A stretch of 64,000 nt of DNA from an uncultured Prochlorococcus sp. (GCA_902520485.1 CABYNZ010000001.1:62001-126000), one strand, 5' to 3'; positions 1 to 9,476 are shown, counted from the stretch's first letter. The notes: generated by a model from the letters alone, not told the origin. Program-made: numbers and translations.

Positions 1-1216
1 AAATAAAAGAATGAGTAGATTGGGCCTCAAAACCTTTAAACCAAAATGTTTCAGGTTTTGAACAATCTTTTATATGATCAAAAAATATCTGCTCAGAAAA
101 ATTTGATAAAACTTTTTTTGCAAAATCAATTTCAAATACAATTCCCAAAAAATCAGATCCATAACCTTTTAAAATTACTTTTTTCTGAAAAACATTGAAA
201 TCACTTATTGAGGTAAAAGGAGTAGAAAATTCTTTAACAAATTCAAGATCTTTATATTGTTCCAATATTAAACTATTTTCTTTTTTTGCTATGCAAAATA
301 AATTTTTTATATTCCCTGAAAAGAATGTTATTCCAGTTACCCATTGTGGTGCTCCATATTCAATCAAATTTCTCTCTAATCTTTTCTTAATAAAAATATT
401 ATCAATTTCACTAACATCTAAAAACAATAAGTTCCACCATCCAGAACTATCTTCAGAACATACTAGAAGTGTTTCACTTATCCAATAGGGTTGAAAAAAA
501 GAAACGTTTTTCTTGGCATTTATCTGCTTATTTGAGAATTTTTTTATTTTTTGTATCTCTCCATCTAGATCTATTTGAGCAAAAAACAGATCATTTTTTT
601 CCCAGGGCATGTATGGAGAATCCCACTCTATCCAAGAAATTAATCTAGCAGAAGTATTAGAAGATAATTCTCCAGCAAAATTTTTAAATTTTTTTATTAG
701 ATGAATATCTTGTTTAGTTTTTTTTAAATTTAAAGAAAATAAATAATCTCTATTATTTATCTCGCAAATACCATACAAAAAAAATTTTTCAGAAATAACA
801 AATGAAGAATCGAAATTTCCATCAATTGATTTAGATAGTTGTATGGGTTCTTGAATAGAATCAAGGTATTTTTTTTGACTTCTATAATGCAACGCTGCCT
901 CTTTAAAAATTTGAAACCATAATGCCTTAGTAATCTGATCTATCCATATCAAATAAAAATTATCTTTAAAATTTATACATTTATAAGATTTACCGCCATA
1001 TCCATGAAAATTATTTTTAATATTAAATTTTTTACTTGTTAATTTCTGAGGAAACGCCTTTTTATCATTAAATGGTCTTGCGAATATGGCATTCTCATTT
1101 TGACCTTCTCCAACAACATCAATCCAAAAAATGGTATCCCTAATAATAGTTAATTCCTTGAAAGCATTTTTTTTAGATTCAGTTTGCCTAACTTTTAATT
1201 TATCATCATTACTCAT
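1..1216 (-). CDS. S9 family peptidase (acylaminoacyl-peptidase/prolyl oligopeptidase-like), N-terminal part only
   Basis: About 405 codons run from an ATG at 1216 off the left edge, so the catalytic alpha/beta-hydrolase domain lies outside the window. What is visible is the beta-propeller half typical of bacterial dipeptidyl aminopeptidase/acylaminoacyl-peptidases. Family-like blocks are WDSPYMPWE, SGWWNLLF and EYGAPQWV, and it reaches the strand FWFKGFEAQ that normally leads into the hydrolase domain. These enzymes are soluble serine hydrolases that trim small peptides. No signal peptide is seen after MSNDDKLK. It is divergent from def, with 78 bp between them. Substrate is unknown; family assignment is fairly secure. 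Confidence 0.8.
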   Translation of the reverse strand, partial: MSNDDKLKVRQTESKKNAFKELTIIRDTIFWIDVVGEGQNENAIFARPFNDKKAFPQKLTSKKFNIKNNFHGYGGKSYKCINFKDNFYLIWIDQITKALWFQIFKEAALHYRSQKKYLDSIQEPIQLSKSIDGNFDSSFVISEKFFLYGICEINNRDYLFSLNLKKTKQDIHLIKKFKNFAGELSSNTSARLISWIEWDSPYMPWEKNDLFFAQIDLDGEIQKIKKFSNKQINAKKNVSFFQPYWISETLLVCSEDSSGWWNLLFLDVSEIDNIFIKKRLERNLIEYGAPQWVTGITFFSGNIKNLFCIAKKENSLILEQYKDLEFVKEFSTPFTSISDFNVFQKKVILKGYGSDFLGIVFEIDFAKKVLSNFSEQIFFDHIKDCSKPETFWFKGFEAQSTHSFI

Positions 1217-1294
1217 TTAAAAAAAATATAAAGAAAGTAAATTAAAGTGCTAGTATTTTTATAGCTAAACTCTTAATTAAAAACTTTTTTTAAC

Positions 1295-1900
1295 GTGGCA
1301 AACCATTTTTCACAACTTGCAAAAAAGTCAAGAACAAATGGAAGCTCAGAAAAAATTGCAAAAGAACAAGCAGGTAAACCATCTCTGGACATTTTTAAAC
1401 TTGGTGATGATGTATTAAGACAAAATTCCAAAAGAATAACTAAGGTTGATGAATCAATTAGAAAACTTGCCAGAGAAATGCTTCAAAGCATGTATGCAGC
1501 TAAAGGAATTGGACTTGCCGCGCCTCAAATTGGTATCAACAAAGAGCTTCTTGTCATAGATGTAAATTTTGAAGATTCAGCAGCAGAACCTCTAATATTA
1601 ATCAATCCAGAAATTACAGACTTTGGAACAACCCTTAATTCATACGAAGAAGGCTGCTTGAGTATACCTGGCGTCTATTTGAATGTAGTAAGACCATCAA
1701 CTATAAAATTAAAATTTAGAGATGAAATGGGAAGACCACGTAAAATGAAAGCAGATGGACTTCTGGCGAGGTGTATTCAACACGAAATGGATCACTTAAA
1801 CGGAATATTATTTGTTGATAGAGTTACATCAAAAGATGATTTGAACAAAGAACTTATTAAGGAAGGGTTTAACGAAAAAGACGTAATTTCTATTGATTAA
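1295..1900 (+). CDS. def: Peptide deformylase
   Basis: Removes the formyl group from the initiator methionine of nascent proteins on the ribosome. All three metal/active-site motifs are intact: GIGLAAPQ (residues 71-78), EGCLS (119-123, metal-binding Cys) and HEMDH (163-167, two metal His and the catalytic Glu). The start is a GTG at 1295; about 30 residues precede the conserved core, an extension common in cyanobacterial PDFs. At 201 residues it is of normal length. The HIT gene follows 4 bp downstream, suggesting co-transcription. Confidence 0.96.
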   Translation: MANHFSQLAKKSRTNGSSEKIAKEQAGKPSLDIFKLGDDVLRQNSKRITKVDESIRKLAREMLQSMYAAKGIGLAAPQIGINKELLVIDVNFEDSAAEPLILINPEITDFGTTLNSYEEGCLSIPGVYLNVVRPSTIKLKFRDEMGRPRKMKADGLLARCIQHEMDHLNGILFVDRVTSKDDLNKELIKEGFNEKDVISID

Positions 1901-1904
1901 TCTA

Positions 1905-2246
1905 ATGACTGAAACTACAATATTTCAAAAAATAATTAATGAAGAAATACCCTGCGATAAGCTTTATGAAGATGACTTTTGTATTGCTTTTAATGATATC
2001 CAAGCGCAAGCACCAGTTCATTTTTTAGTGATTCCAAAAAAGCCAATTGTAAGTTTATTGGATTGTATTGAAGAAGATACAAATTTATTGGGGCATTTAC
2101 TTTTTGTTGGTAGCAAAATAGCTAAATCAAAAAATTTAAATAATTGGAGAACAGTTATTAATACTGGAGCAGAATCGGGACAAACAGTTTTTCATTTACA
2201 TATTCATTTTTTATCTGGAAGAAAAATGAATTGGCCCCCAGGTTAA
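1905..2246 (+). CDS. HIT family protein (HINT/PKCI-type nucleotide hydrolase)
   Basis: A 113-residue histidine-triad protein. The signature HLHIHFL (residues 97-103) gives the HxHxH nucleotide-binding and catalytic site that hydrolyses AMP-linked substrates such as adenosine phosphoramidates. The upstream TTG at 1893 overlaps def, so I prefer the ATG at 1905 (MTETTIFQK), which matches the usual HINT N-terminus. It sits 4 bp after def in a likely operon. The physiological substrate in cyanobacteria is not known. Confidence 0.92.
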   Translation: MTETTIFQKIINEEIPCDKLYEDDFCIAFNDIQAQAPVHFLVIPKKPIVSLLDCIEEDTNLLGHLLFVGSKIAKSKNLNNWRTVINTGAESGQTVFHLHIHFLSGRKMNWPPG

Positions 2247-2292
2247 AACTCTCGAAAGAAATGTTTATGGGTTATAAATAAGTAAAAACAAA

Positions 2293-2571
2293 ATGAATAC
2301 ACCAGATTCCTTAAATACAGAGTCTAAAAGCTTATTCAATTTAATATCAAAAAATTGGGAAGAGTTAGACGATTCACTCAAAACTAAGTTAATTAAAATT
2401 TGGAGAGTTTTAACGTATAAATGGCAATTACAAATTTTATTTAATCTACCTTTTCTTTTATGGTGGGTATTAGATAAATCTTTTCCAAAAGTTCATAAAT
2501 TTGATATGACAATTTTGAATTACTTAAATTTACCTGACTGGACACTTTCATTTATTGGTTTTGGTCAATAG
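2293..2571 (+). CDS. Conserved small protein of unknown function
   Basis: A 92-residue protein not recognised as a known family. The N-terminal half is hydrophilic; around residues 47-60 is a short aromatic hydrophobic stretch (ILFNLPFLLWWVLD) that could associate with a membrane but is short for a full span. The C-terminus is again hydrophobic (WTLSFIGFG). It starts at an ATG 46 bp after the HIT gene and ends 41 bp before the ABC transporter, on the same strand, so it may be co-transcribed with either. Confidence 0.7.
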   Translation: MNTPDSLNTESKSLFNLISKNWEELDDSLKTKLIKIWRVLTYKWQLQILFNLPFLLWWVLDKSFPKVHKFDMTILNYLNLPDWTLSFIGFGQ

Positions 2572-2612
2572 ACTGCTAAAAGTTATAATTTACCTTATAA
2601 ATTTGTCGAGTG

Positions 2613-4595
2613 ATGAATAAAGCAGTTAATAATAAATCCAAAATACTATACCAATTACAAAAATTAAGGAAGTTATCTCAGCCATTCTTTCTTCCCATAG
2701 ATCAATGTAATGGGTTTCAATTCACATGGCTTTTGATTTCTCTTTTATTTTGCGTTGGTGGAGTAGTACTTATTGGTCTTACGGGAATAATAAGTTTTTT
2801 TGAAAGCTTTCAACCAATTTTTCTTGAAAAGTATTTCGGAGGTGTAGTAAGTACCGTCAATTCAATATGGACTGGTAGCTGGGGATTGCTTTTCTCTGCC
2901 TTATTTCTAATTGGATCAGGAAGCTTTTTTAGCTTAAGACGTCAATTAAAAAACCGTAGATGGTTACATTGGTTATTCCTTGCGATAATTGTATTAATGC
3001 TTTTAGCTGTAAACGGAATAAACGCAGGTATTGGATTCATTGCGAGAGATTTAACAAATGCTTTAGTAGAAAAACAAGAAGATGGGTTTTATCGGATATT
3101 GGGAATTTACGCTTGTTGTTTTGCTGTGGCTCTACCAATACGTGTTTCCCAAATATTTTTTACATATAAGTTAGGAATAATTTGGAGAGAATGGCTTTCA
3201 AAAAGTTTAGTCAAGGATTATATGACTAATAAAGCTTATTACCAATTAAATCCCAATGATGAAGAACAAACCGATGTAGATAATCCTGATCAAAGAATCA
3301 CAGATGATACCCGAGCTTTTACCGGGCAAAGTCTCTCTTTCACATTAGGTATTTTTGATGCTCTACTAACATTTTCACTTAATATTCTTATTTTATGGAG
3401 TATTAGTACAACACTTACTTTTTCTTTATTTGGTTACGCTGCATTTGCAACTTCTATCCTTTTGATTGCTGGAAAAAATCTTGTAAAGATTGACTTTGAT
3501 CAACTCAGATATGAAGCAGATTTTCGATATGGATTAGTACATATTAGAGATAATGCTGAATCAATAGCCTTTTACTCTGGGGAGAATCCTGAGCGAAGTG
3601 AAACTGAAAGACGCTTAGGGGAAGTGGTGAGAAACTTTAATTTACTGATTATATGGAGAGTAATAATAGACGTAATGAGAAGATCGATTAATTATGCTGG
3701 AAATTTCTTCCCATATTTAATAATGGCAATCCCTTACTTCAAAGGTGATATTGATTATGGACGCTTTATTCAGGCAAGCTTTGCATTTGGAATGGTTGAA
3801 GGTTCGTTATTTTTCATTGTTAATCAAATCGAAGAACTTGCAAAATTTACTGCTGGTATTGGCAGATTAGAAGGATTCCAATCAAAAGTTGAATCCATTA
3901 GTCAAACCAGCCCAACAAGCAATCAAAACGTTATTTCAGATTACCCCTCAATTCTTATCAATAATGCTGACCTTTGCCCACCAGGATCAAATAAAACAAT
4001 AATTAAAAATTTAAATTTGAGCATCGACAATAAACAATCACTTTTGGTTGTTGGACCATCTGGGTGCGGAAAAACGTCTTTACTAAGAATGATTAGTGGT
4101 TTATGGGAACCCGATCAAGGAGTAATTAAAAAACCAAAAATTGGGGAATTATTATTCATACCTCAAAAACCATACATGTTACTTGGTTCTTTAAGGGAAC
4201 AATTATGTTATCCCACAGAAGTTCAGAAGTTTAGCGACGAACATCTTACTTCTGTACTTCATGAAGTAAATTTAAAAACCTTAGTGGATCGATATCCTAA
4301 TCTTGATATCAAACAAGATTGGCCACGCATTCTTTCCTTAGGCGAGCAACAAAGATTGGCTTTTGCAAGACTGTTACTAAATTCTCCAAGATTTGCAGTA
4401 CTTGATGAAGCAACAAGTGCTTTAGATATTAACACTGAAAAAAAACTATATAGTTTATTAAAGGAACGAGAACTTTCTCTTATTAGTGTTGGACATAGAC
4501 CTAGCTTAAAAGATTTTCACGAGAATATTTTAGAATTAAATGGACAGGGGGACTGGAAATTATTGACTTCTGATAAGTATAATTTTAAAGATTAA
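2613..4595 (+). CDS. ABC transporter, fused permease and ATPase (SbmA/BacA-ABCD type)
   Basis: A half-transporter of 660 residues in the ABC_membrane_2 class (like SbmA/BacA and peroxisomal ABCD proteins). About six hydrophobic segments lie in residues 30-400, followed by an ATPase domain. Visible motifs are Walker A GPSGCGKTS (about 481-489), signature LSLGEQQ (574-580), Walker B FAVLDEATS and the switch His in SVGHR. A GTG three bases upstream is in frame, but the ATG at 2613 is the natural start. The substrate cannot be read from sequence; relatives move peptides, cobalamin or acyl-CoAs. hli follows 9 bp downstream. Confidence 0.9.
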   Translation: MNKAVNNKSKILYQLQKLRKLSQPFFLPIDQCNGFQFTWLLISLLFCVGGVVLIGLTGIISFFESFQPIFLEKYFGGVVSTVNSIWTGSWGLLFSALFLIGSGSFFSLRRQLKNRRWLHWLFLAIIVLMLLAVNGINAGIGFIARDLTNALVEKQEDGFYRILGIYACCFAVALPIRVSQIFFTYKLGIIWREWLSKSLVKDYMTNKAYYQLNPNDEEQTDVDNPDQRITDDTRAFTGQSLSFTLGIFDALLTFSLNILILWSISTTLTFSLFGYAAFATSILLIAGKNLVKIDFDQLRYEADFRYGLVHIRDNAESIAFYSGENPERSETERRLGEVVRNFNLLIIWRVIIDVMRRSINYAGNFFPYLIMAIPYFKGDIDYGRFIQASFAFGMVEGSLFFIVNQIEELAKFTAGIGRLEGFQSKVESISQTSPTSNQNVISDYPSILINNADLCPPGSNKTIIKNLNLSIDNKQSLLVVGPSGCGKTSLLRMISGLWEPDQGVIKKPKIGELLFIPQKPYMLLGSLREQLCYPTEVQKFSDEHLTSVLHEVNLKTLVDRYPNLDIKQDWPRILSLGEQQRLAFARLLLNSPRFAVLDEATSALDINTEKKLYSLLKERELSLISVGHRPSLKDFHENILELNGQGDWKLLTSDKYNFKD

Positions 4596-4604
4596 AAAAA
4601 AAAA

Positions 4605-4880
4605 ATGAATTCTAAAGAAGAACAAACTAACTCAGAAGTAACTAATTTAGAGAACGAGAGTTTAATAGAACAGCAGAAAGATTCAAATTATATCAACGAA
4701 CAAATTGGAGACAATAAATTAGATGAAAAATCTATAGAAATGAAAGATGAATATAAATTCGGATGGAGTAGTTATTCTGAAATAACTAATGGAAGATTTG
4801 CAATGATTGGCTTCCTTGCAATAGTATTGATTGAATTATTTAGTAAACAGTCGTTTTTAAAATGGGCAGGACTCTTATAA
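4605..4880 (+). CDS. hli: High-light-inducible protein (Hli/Scp)
   Basis: A one-helix member of the chlorophyll a/b-binding superfamily. The chlorophyll-binding motif ExxNGRxAMxGF is exact: E59-I-T-N-G-R-F-A-M-I-G-F70, starting the single thylakoid membrane helix (about 60-82). Hli proteins bind chlorophyll and carotenoid and protect newly made or damaged photosystems under excess light. An acidic, Glu/Asn-rich extension of about 50 residues precedes the motif, longer than in minimal Hli proteins. It lies 9 bp after the ABC transporter, so they may share a transcript, and is convergent with ycf66, which abuts at 4881. Confidence 0.93.
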   Translation: MNSKEEQTNSEVTNLENESLIEQQKDSNYINEQIGDNKLDEKSIEMKDEYKFGWSSYSEITNGRFAMIGFLAIVLIELFSKQSFLKWAGLL

Positions 4881-5810
4881 TTAATCATCAAATCTAGAAC
4901 TGTTATCTCTTGGTTTCTTCTTGTTTGTTCCAACGTTATATCTACTATTTTGATTTTTTGAACTTGATCTTGCTGAAGAGCTTACTCTACGAGTCTCACG
5001 TGGTTTTTTGACTTGATTAGTATCTTTAAATGAAGCTTCTTCTACTGGAGCTTTAGAAGTTTGCTGCCTAATAGGGGAACTACTAGGTTTCTTTCTTAAT
5101 GGAGAAGAATCACCTGGACCAGAGCTATTATCTAGTCTAGAAACTGTACGATTCATTCTGGGTCTTGACCCTGTTTTAACTTCATCACGAGATAAATTTC
5201 TTCTCTCACCGAAGTTATTTTTTTCTGGTTGTTTACTATTTCTATCTGCAGAAGTCTGTCTTCTCCTTCTTATAGGTTCATCATTATCAAACTGACTTAT
5301 TTCCCTCGTAGATGGCCTACTTCTACTTGCTGCAGTAGAGGGTATAGCTCTTGAAACATTCCTCCTACGAGATCTCCCCTCCGTATAGTCTTCTTCAAAT
5401 TCATCTTCTTGAGGTTTAAATCTTCTGGATGGTCTTTCAGATTCTTCAAACCTATCATAATCATCATTAAATCGGCCTCTAGAATTTCTGGGAACATCAG
5501 AAATAGGATCATCATCAAAATAAGATGACCTTCTAGCTTGATCAGTAGCAACTCCCCTCAATCGCACACTTTCATATGCGAAAAAGACTGTAGTTCCTGC
5601 TAATAAAAACTGACCAAACTGAAGGATAGGATCTAACCTCCAACCTTGAAAAAATAATATTCCTCCGCACAAAAGTCCAATTGCTGCGAAGAAAACATCA
5701 TAATCCCTTGCCAAGGCAGGCTTAAAGGACCTCAAAAAATAAAGGCCTCCTCCACATACCGCGAGAACTATACCAACAATACTGGCCCAATTGAGACTAG
5801 CATTGACCAC
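4881..5810 (-). CDS. ycf66: Ycf66 family protein
   Basis: Residues 1-85 contain three hydrophobic segments (about 10-28, 36-55 and 63-80) matching the Ycf66 family found in cyanobacteria and some plastids; function is unknown. The remaining 220 residues are a low-complexity tail rich in Arg, Ser, Asp and Pro, predicted to be disordered and strongly charged. The start ATG at 5810 is preceded on the minus strand by an AT-rich stretch with TATATA-like -10 candidates. psbX lies 78 bp upstream on the same strand. Confidence 0.88.
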   Translation of the reverse strand: MVNASLNWASIVGIVLAVCGGGLYFLRSFKPALARDYDVFFAAIGLLCGGILFFQGWRLDPILQFGQFLLAGTTVFFAYESVRLRGVATDQARRSSYFDDDPISDVPRNSRGRFNDDYDRFEESERPSRRFKPQEDEFEEDYTEGRSRRRNVSRAIPSTAASRSRPSTREISQFDNDEPIRRRRQTSADRNSKQPEKNNFGERRNLSRDEVKTGSRPRMNRTVSRLDNSSGPGDSSPLRKKPSSSPIRQQTSKAPVEEASFKDTNQVKKPRETRRVSSSARSSSKNQNSRYNVGTNKKKPRDNSSRFDD

Positions 5811-5888
5811 ATTCTTTCTCCAAAAGTTTATTTTTTAAAGGGTTATTTATATTCCCTATATATAGTGTACTTAAAACTTCTACAAAAA

Positions 5889-6074
5889 CTAGCGTCTTCC
5901 AGTAGAAGTACGATCGAGGGAATCTTTCTGGCTGACAAAAATCAAAAATGCAGTGGCTGGAATAACGATAAGTAAGGCAGCTGCAATAAAACTACCTATC
6001 ATTCCAACTGCGGAATTATTTGCAACTTCAGCAGAAAAATCTGCTGCTAGTAATAAATTTGAGATTTGAAACAC
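5889..6074 (-). CDS. psbX: Photosystem II reaction-centre protein X
   Basis: A 61-residue protein with one transmembrane helix (about residues 23-46, [22 protein letters not shown]) and a short polar C-terminus ending [10 protein letters not shown]. The helix and its [10 protein letters not shown] end fit cyanobacterial PsbX, a low-molecular-weight PSII subunit near the QB site and cytochrome b559. The N-terminal part ([16 protein letters not shown]) is longer than in chloroplast PsbX but usual in marine picocyanobacteria. It is upstream of ycf66 on the same strand. Confidence 0.88.
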   Translation of the reverse strand: MFQISNLLLAADFSAEVANNSAVGMIGSFIAAALLIVIPATAFLIFVSQKDSLDRTSTGRR

Positions 6075-6155
6075 TTTTTAAATATTAAATTCTCAATTTA
6101 TAATACGAATTAAATACGTTTCAATGGGTTATTTATTAAGATGAATTAAATAATT

Positions 6156-6470
6156 GTGATCTCCTTGCTTTTAAATTCTCTTCAAATTTTAGATATTAGT
6201 TTAGGAATTTCTCTTTCATATCTAACTATAGTTTTTCTAATAAGATTAATACTTACTTGGTACCCAAAAATTGATTTAAGTAAAGGTTTGTGGTTATTGA
6301 TTTCAATACCATCAAGCTCTATTCTTAATTTAACAAGAAAACTAATTCCTCCTATTGGAGGCGTTGATGTTGGACCCGTAATTTGGATAGGAATTATAAG
6401 TTTTTTAAGAGAAATTTTAGTCGGTCAGCAAGGGCTTATAAAACTTGCATTGCATACAAATATTTCATAG
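6156..6470 (+). CDS. YggT family membrane protein (Ycf19-like)
   Basis: A 104-residue integral membrane protein of the YggT/Ycf19 family, which in cyanobacteria and plastids is linked to thylakoid biogenesis and cytochrome b6 maturation. Two main hydrophobic segments (about 17-34 and 72-88) flank the typical motif region LTWYPKID...ILNLTRKLIPPIGGVDVGPV. The start is a GTG at 6156; an upstream in-frame ATG is not evident. It stands alone between divergent psbX and convergent accC. Confidence 0.85.
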   Translation: MISLLLNSLQILDISLGISLSYLTIVFLIRLILTWYPKIDLSKGLWLLISIPSSSILNLTRKLIPPIGGVDVGPVIWIGIISFLREILVGQQGLIKLALHTNIS

Positions 6471-6488
6471 AAATTATTTAATTATTTC

Positions 6489-7838
6489 TCAGTAATTTTG
6501 CAATAATTCTTCTTCTACATATTTAGTATGTATTTTACCCTGCTTAAATTTAGATTTATTCAGTAAGGTTAAATGAAAGTTAATTGTCGTAGGAATACCA
6601 GTTACTGCACATTCATTTAAAGCCCTGTTCATACGTTTAATTGCAGTATTACGGTCTTTCCCCCAGACTATTAATTTACCAATTAATGAATCATAGAAAG
6701 GAGGTATTTCATAGCCCGTATAAACATGACTATCCACCCTTACACCAGGTCCACCAGGAGGAAGCCAGCCAGTAATTTTTCCAGGTGATGGTCGGAAATT
6801 GTGAGAAGGATCTTCAGCATTGATTCTACATTCAATAGCATGACCATTTAAATGGATATCATCCTGATTAAATTCCAAATTTGCTCCGCTTGCGATTTTA
6901 ATTTGCTCAGCTATTAAATCAACTCCTGTAACCATTTCAGTAACAGGATGTTCAACTTGAATCCTAGTATTCATCTCCATAAAATAAAAATTATCATCCT
7001 CATCGACTAAAAATTCAACTGTCCCAGCTCCTTCGTAGCCGATACTTTTTGCAGCAGCAATAGCTGCGTTCCCCATTTTTTTTCTTAGCTCAGTGTTAAT
7101 TGCTGGACTAGGAGACTCTTCTAGCAACTTCTGATGTCTTCTTTGAACTGAACAATCTCGCTCTCCTAAATGAACAACATTACCCGACCTATCGGCCAAA
7201 ATTTGAATTTCTACATGTCTTGGCTTCTTTATAAATTTCTCCATATATAATCCATCATTACCAAAAGCTGCTTCTGCTTCTCCTTGAGCTGCTTTAAACA
7301 TTTTCTCGAGATTATTAGAGTTATCAACCAACCTCATACCTCTTCCACCTCCTCCAGCAGTCGCTTTAATAATTACCGGATAGCCAATATCATCTGCCAA
7401 TTTATAAGCCTCATCAACATTTGATAATAAGCCTTTGCTACCAGGTACCGTTGGAACTCCAACTGCTTCCATAGTTTCTTTAGCTGTAGATTTATCTCCC
7501 ATAGATCTAATAGCTTTAGGAGATGGGCCAATAAAAACTATGCCGTGATCATTACACATCTCAGCAAATTTGTCATTTTCCGCAAGAAATCCATAACCAG
7601 GATGAATAGCATCAACTCCTCTAGATGTAGCAGCAGCAAGTATATTTGGAATATTTAAATAACTCTTATTACTTAATGAATCTCCAACGCAAACCGCCTC
7701 ATCAGCAAGCTGTACATGCAATGCTTTTTTATCTACAGTGCTAAAAACTGCAACGGTTGCAATACCTAGTTCTCTACAACTTCTGACAATTCGTAAAGCT
7801 ATTTCTCCACGATTAGCAATTAAAACTTTTTCAACCAT
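6489..7838 (-). CDS. accC: Acetyl-CoA carboxylase, biotin carboxylase subunit
   Basis: ATP-dependent carboxylation of biotin on AccB, first half of the acetyl-CoA carboxylase reaction in fatty acid synthesis. At 449 residues it is full length. Visible: the N-terminal [13 protein letters not shown] block, [10 protein letters not shown] (79-88), the ATP-grasp glycine loop GGGGRGM (162-168), [11 protein letters not shown] (227-237) and [15 protein letters not shown] (287-301). accB is not adjacent; it is about 43 kb away at 50947-51447. Confidence 0.97.
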   Translation of the reverse strand: MVEKVLIANRGEIALRIVRSCRELGIATVAVFSTVDKKALHVQLADEAVCVGDSLSNKSYLNIPNILAAATSRGVDAIHPGYGFLAENDKFAEMCNDHGIVFIGPSPKAIRSMGDKSTAKETMEAVGVPTVPGSKGLLSNVDEAYKLADDIGYPVIIKATAGGGGRGMRLVDNSNNLEKMFKAAQGEAEAAFGNDGLYMEKFIKKPRHVEIQILADRSGNVVHLGERDCSVQRRHQKLLEESPSPAINTELRKKMGNAAIAAAKSIGYEGAGTVEFLVDEDDNFYFMEMNTRIQVEHPVTEMVTGVDLIAEQIKIASGANLEFNQDDIHLNGHAIECRINAEDPSHNFRPSPGKITGWLPPGGPGVRVDSHVYTGYEIPPFYDSLIGKLIVWGKDRNTAIKRMNRALNECAVTGIPTTINFHLTLLNKSKFKQGKIHTKYVEEELLQNY

Positions 7839-8052
7839 TGTGAAAATTAAATTGAAGCAATGAAAATGACTTAAAATAAAAAATTATTTGCCAAAGTAAT
7901 TAACAAAATTTTTTTAATGATCAGAGGACATTTTTTACAATACAACCTAGAACGTTATATATGTATAAATATTTGTTTTATGCAATAGAAAAATTATTCA
8001 TCATATTCAAAAAAAATCTTTTCGAACCACATTGTTATTTCAGCTAATAATG

Positions 8053-8089
8053 TATGATATTTTTAAGGTTTAAGCATCCCCCGGATGCT
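8053..8089 (+). promoter_or_regulatory. Probable promoter and leader hairpin of tRNA-Leu
   Basis: A -10-like TATGAT sits at 8053-8058, 43 bp before the tRNA. Between them is a perfect 7-bp hairpin, AGCATCC (8073-8079), loop CCC, GGATGCT (8083-8089), ending 11 bp before the mature tRNA end. No T-run follows, so it is not a terminator; a 5' leader structure removed by RNase P is more likely. The rest of the 262-bp gap from accC shows nothing else I can support. Confidence 0.35.
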
Positions 8090-8100
8090 GAAAACCCTTT

Positions 8101-8182
8101 GCGGACGTGGCGGAATTGGTAGACGCGCACGTCTAAGGAGCGTGTGGCTTTGGCCTTGCGAGTTCAAGTCTCGCCGTCCGCA
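8101..8182 (+). tRNA. trnL: tRNA-Leu (anticodon AAG)
   Basis: A class II tRNA with a long variable arm. The acceptor stem is GCGGACG (8101-8107) paired with CGTCCGC (8175-8181), with discriminator A at 8182 and no encoded CCA. The D-arm GCGGAATTGGTAGACGC is typical of tRNA-Leu. The anticodon stem is CACGT/GCGTG with loop CTAAGGA (8133-8139), giving anticodon AAG at 8135-8137 (codon CUU, and CUC if A34 becomes inosine). The T-arm is GCGAG-TTCAAGT-CTCGC. The LpxB-like gene starts just downstream. Confidence 0.95.
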
Positions 8183-8207
8183 TTTAATGTATTCTGGTTT
8201 AACTGCA

Positions 8208-9473
8208 ATGAAAAAAAAATCAGTTGCAGTAGTTATAATTTCCAATGGTCCTGGTGAATTAACTACCTGGGTAAATCCTGTAGTAGATGAGCTAAACAAA
8301 ATAAATCAATCACTATGTAATGACGATAAACAAGATTTCACTCTTAGGTTAGTCCTTGTTCCTTGCCCAAATGCCACTGGTAAAGAATTTTTAGTTGCAA
8401 ATTCATGGAATAAATTCGAATATATTGCAAAACCCAAAAGTTTTTGGAAATTATTATTAAAGCCACATTCTTTTGCTGATTGGCCAAAAAAAGGAGTAGT
8501 TATTTTCCTTGGTGGGGATCAATTTTGGAGCATTTTATTAGCTAAAAGATTAGGTTATTTAAATATCACATATGCTGAATGGGTTTCACGATGGCCTAAA
8601 TGGACCAATAAAATTGCTGCTATGAATGTAAAAGTAAAAGAGTTAATACCTAAAAGATATAAATATAAATGTACAGTCATTGGCGATTTGATGGCAGATA
8701 TCAAACTTAATAGCGAAATATCATTTAAAAATAACGAAAAACACTACATTGCATTGTTGCCTGGTTCTAAGAAAGCAAAGCTTTCTATTGGAATTCCTTT
8801 CTTCTTAGAAGTTGCAGATCATATCGCTAAAGAAAATCAAAATATAAATTTTATAATTCCCATTGCTCCAACTACTGATAAAAGTGAATATTTATTTTTT
8901 CAAAGCAACAAAAATCCAATTGCTAAATATTACTCATCAAAAATCAAAACAATTAAAAAATTCAAAGATTCTCGTTTTGATTATGTAATTGAAACATCAA
9001 AAAAAACTAAGATTTATCTAATCAAGAAAAATCCTTGCTATGAAATATTAAAAGAATGTGATCTTGCAATTACAACTGTAGGAGCAAATACTGCAGAATT
9101 AGCAGCAATTAGTCTTCCAATGTTAGTTGTCCTGCCTACTCAACATTTAAATATGATGAACGCTTGGGATGGTATTTTTGGAGTAATTGGAAAAATTTCA
9201 TTCATAAATAGATTCCTAACTTTTATAATTAAAAATTTCTATTTTAAAAAAAAGAAGTTTTTTGCTTGGCCAAATATTAAAGCTAAAAGAATGATTGTCC
9301 CTGAAAGGATAGGGAATATTTCGACGATAAAAATTGCAAAAGAAGTATTATTTCTTATTAAAAATAGAGATCAATTAGAAAGTATTAAGTGTAATCTAAA
9401 CAAAGAAAGAGGCGATAAAGGTGCTGCAAAAAAACTTGCTTCTATAATTATTAACTCTATAAAAAAACTTTAA
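8208..9473 (+). CDS. Cyanobacterial LpxB-related glycosyltransferase-like protein
   Basis: A 421-residue protein of the cyanobacterial family distantly related to lipid A disaccharide synthase (GT-B fold). The N-terminus shows the SNGPGELTTWVNPVVDEL block and the C-terminal domain the TVGANTAELAAISLPMLVVLPTQ nucleotide-sugar-site region. Prochlorococcus is not expected to make canonical lipid A, so the acceptor is unknown. The open frame continues upstream through the tRNA, but those codons are tRNA sequence. The ATG at 8208 (MKKKSVAVV) is preferred to one at 8187 that lies only 4 bp after the tRNA. Confidence 0.75.
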   Translation: MKKKSVAVVIISNGPGELTTWVNPVVDELNKINQSLCNDDKQDFTLRLVLVPCPNATGKEFLVANSWNKFEYIAKPKSFWKLLLKPHSFADWPKKGVVIFLGGDQFWSILLAKRLGYLNITYAEWVSRWPKWTNKIAAMNVKVKELIPKRYKYKCTVIGDLMADIKLNSEISFKNNEKHYIALLPGSKKAKLSIGIPFFLEVADHIAKENQNINFIIPIAPTTDKSEYLFFQSNKNPIAKYYSSKIKTIKKFKDSRFDYVIETSKKTKIYLIKKNPCYEILKECDLAITTVGANTAELAAISLPMLVVLPTQHLNMMNAWDGIFGVIGKISFINRFLTFIIKNFYFKKKKFFAWPNIKAKRMIVPERIGNISTIKIAKEVLFLIKNRDQLESIKCNLNKERGDKGAAKKLASIIINSIKKL

Positions 9474-9476
9474 AAA

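Noticed and set aside
195-488. 97-codon plus-strand frame
   Set aside because: It lies antisense within the S9 peptidase gene, has low-complexity composition and no independent support.
8085-8207. N-terminal extension of the LpxB-like frame
   Set aside because: These codons are the leader hairpin and the tRNA-Leu gene read in frame; no translated extension is plausible.
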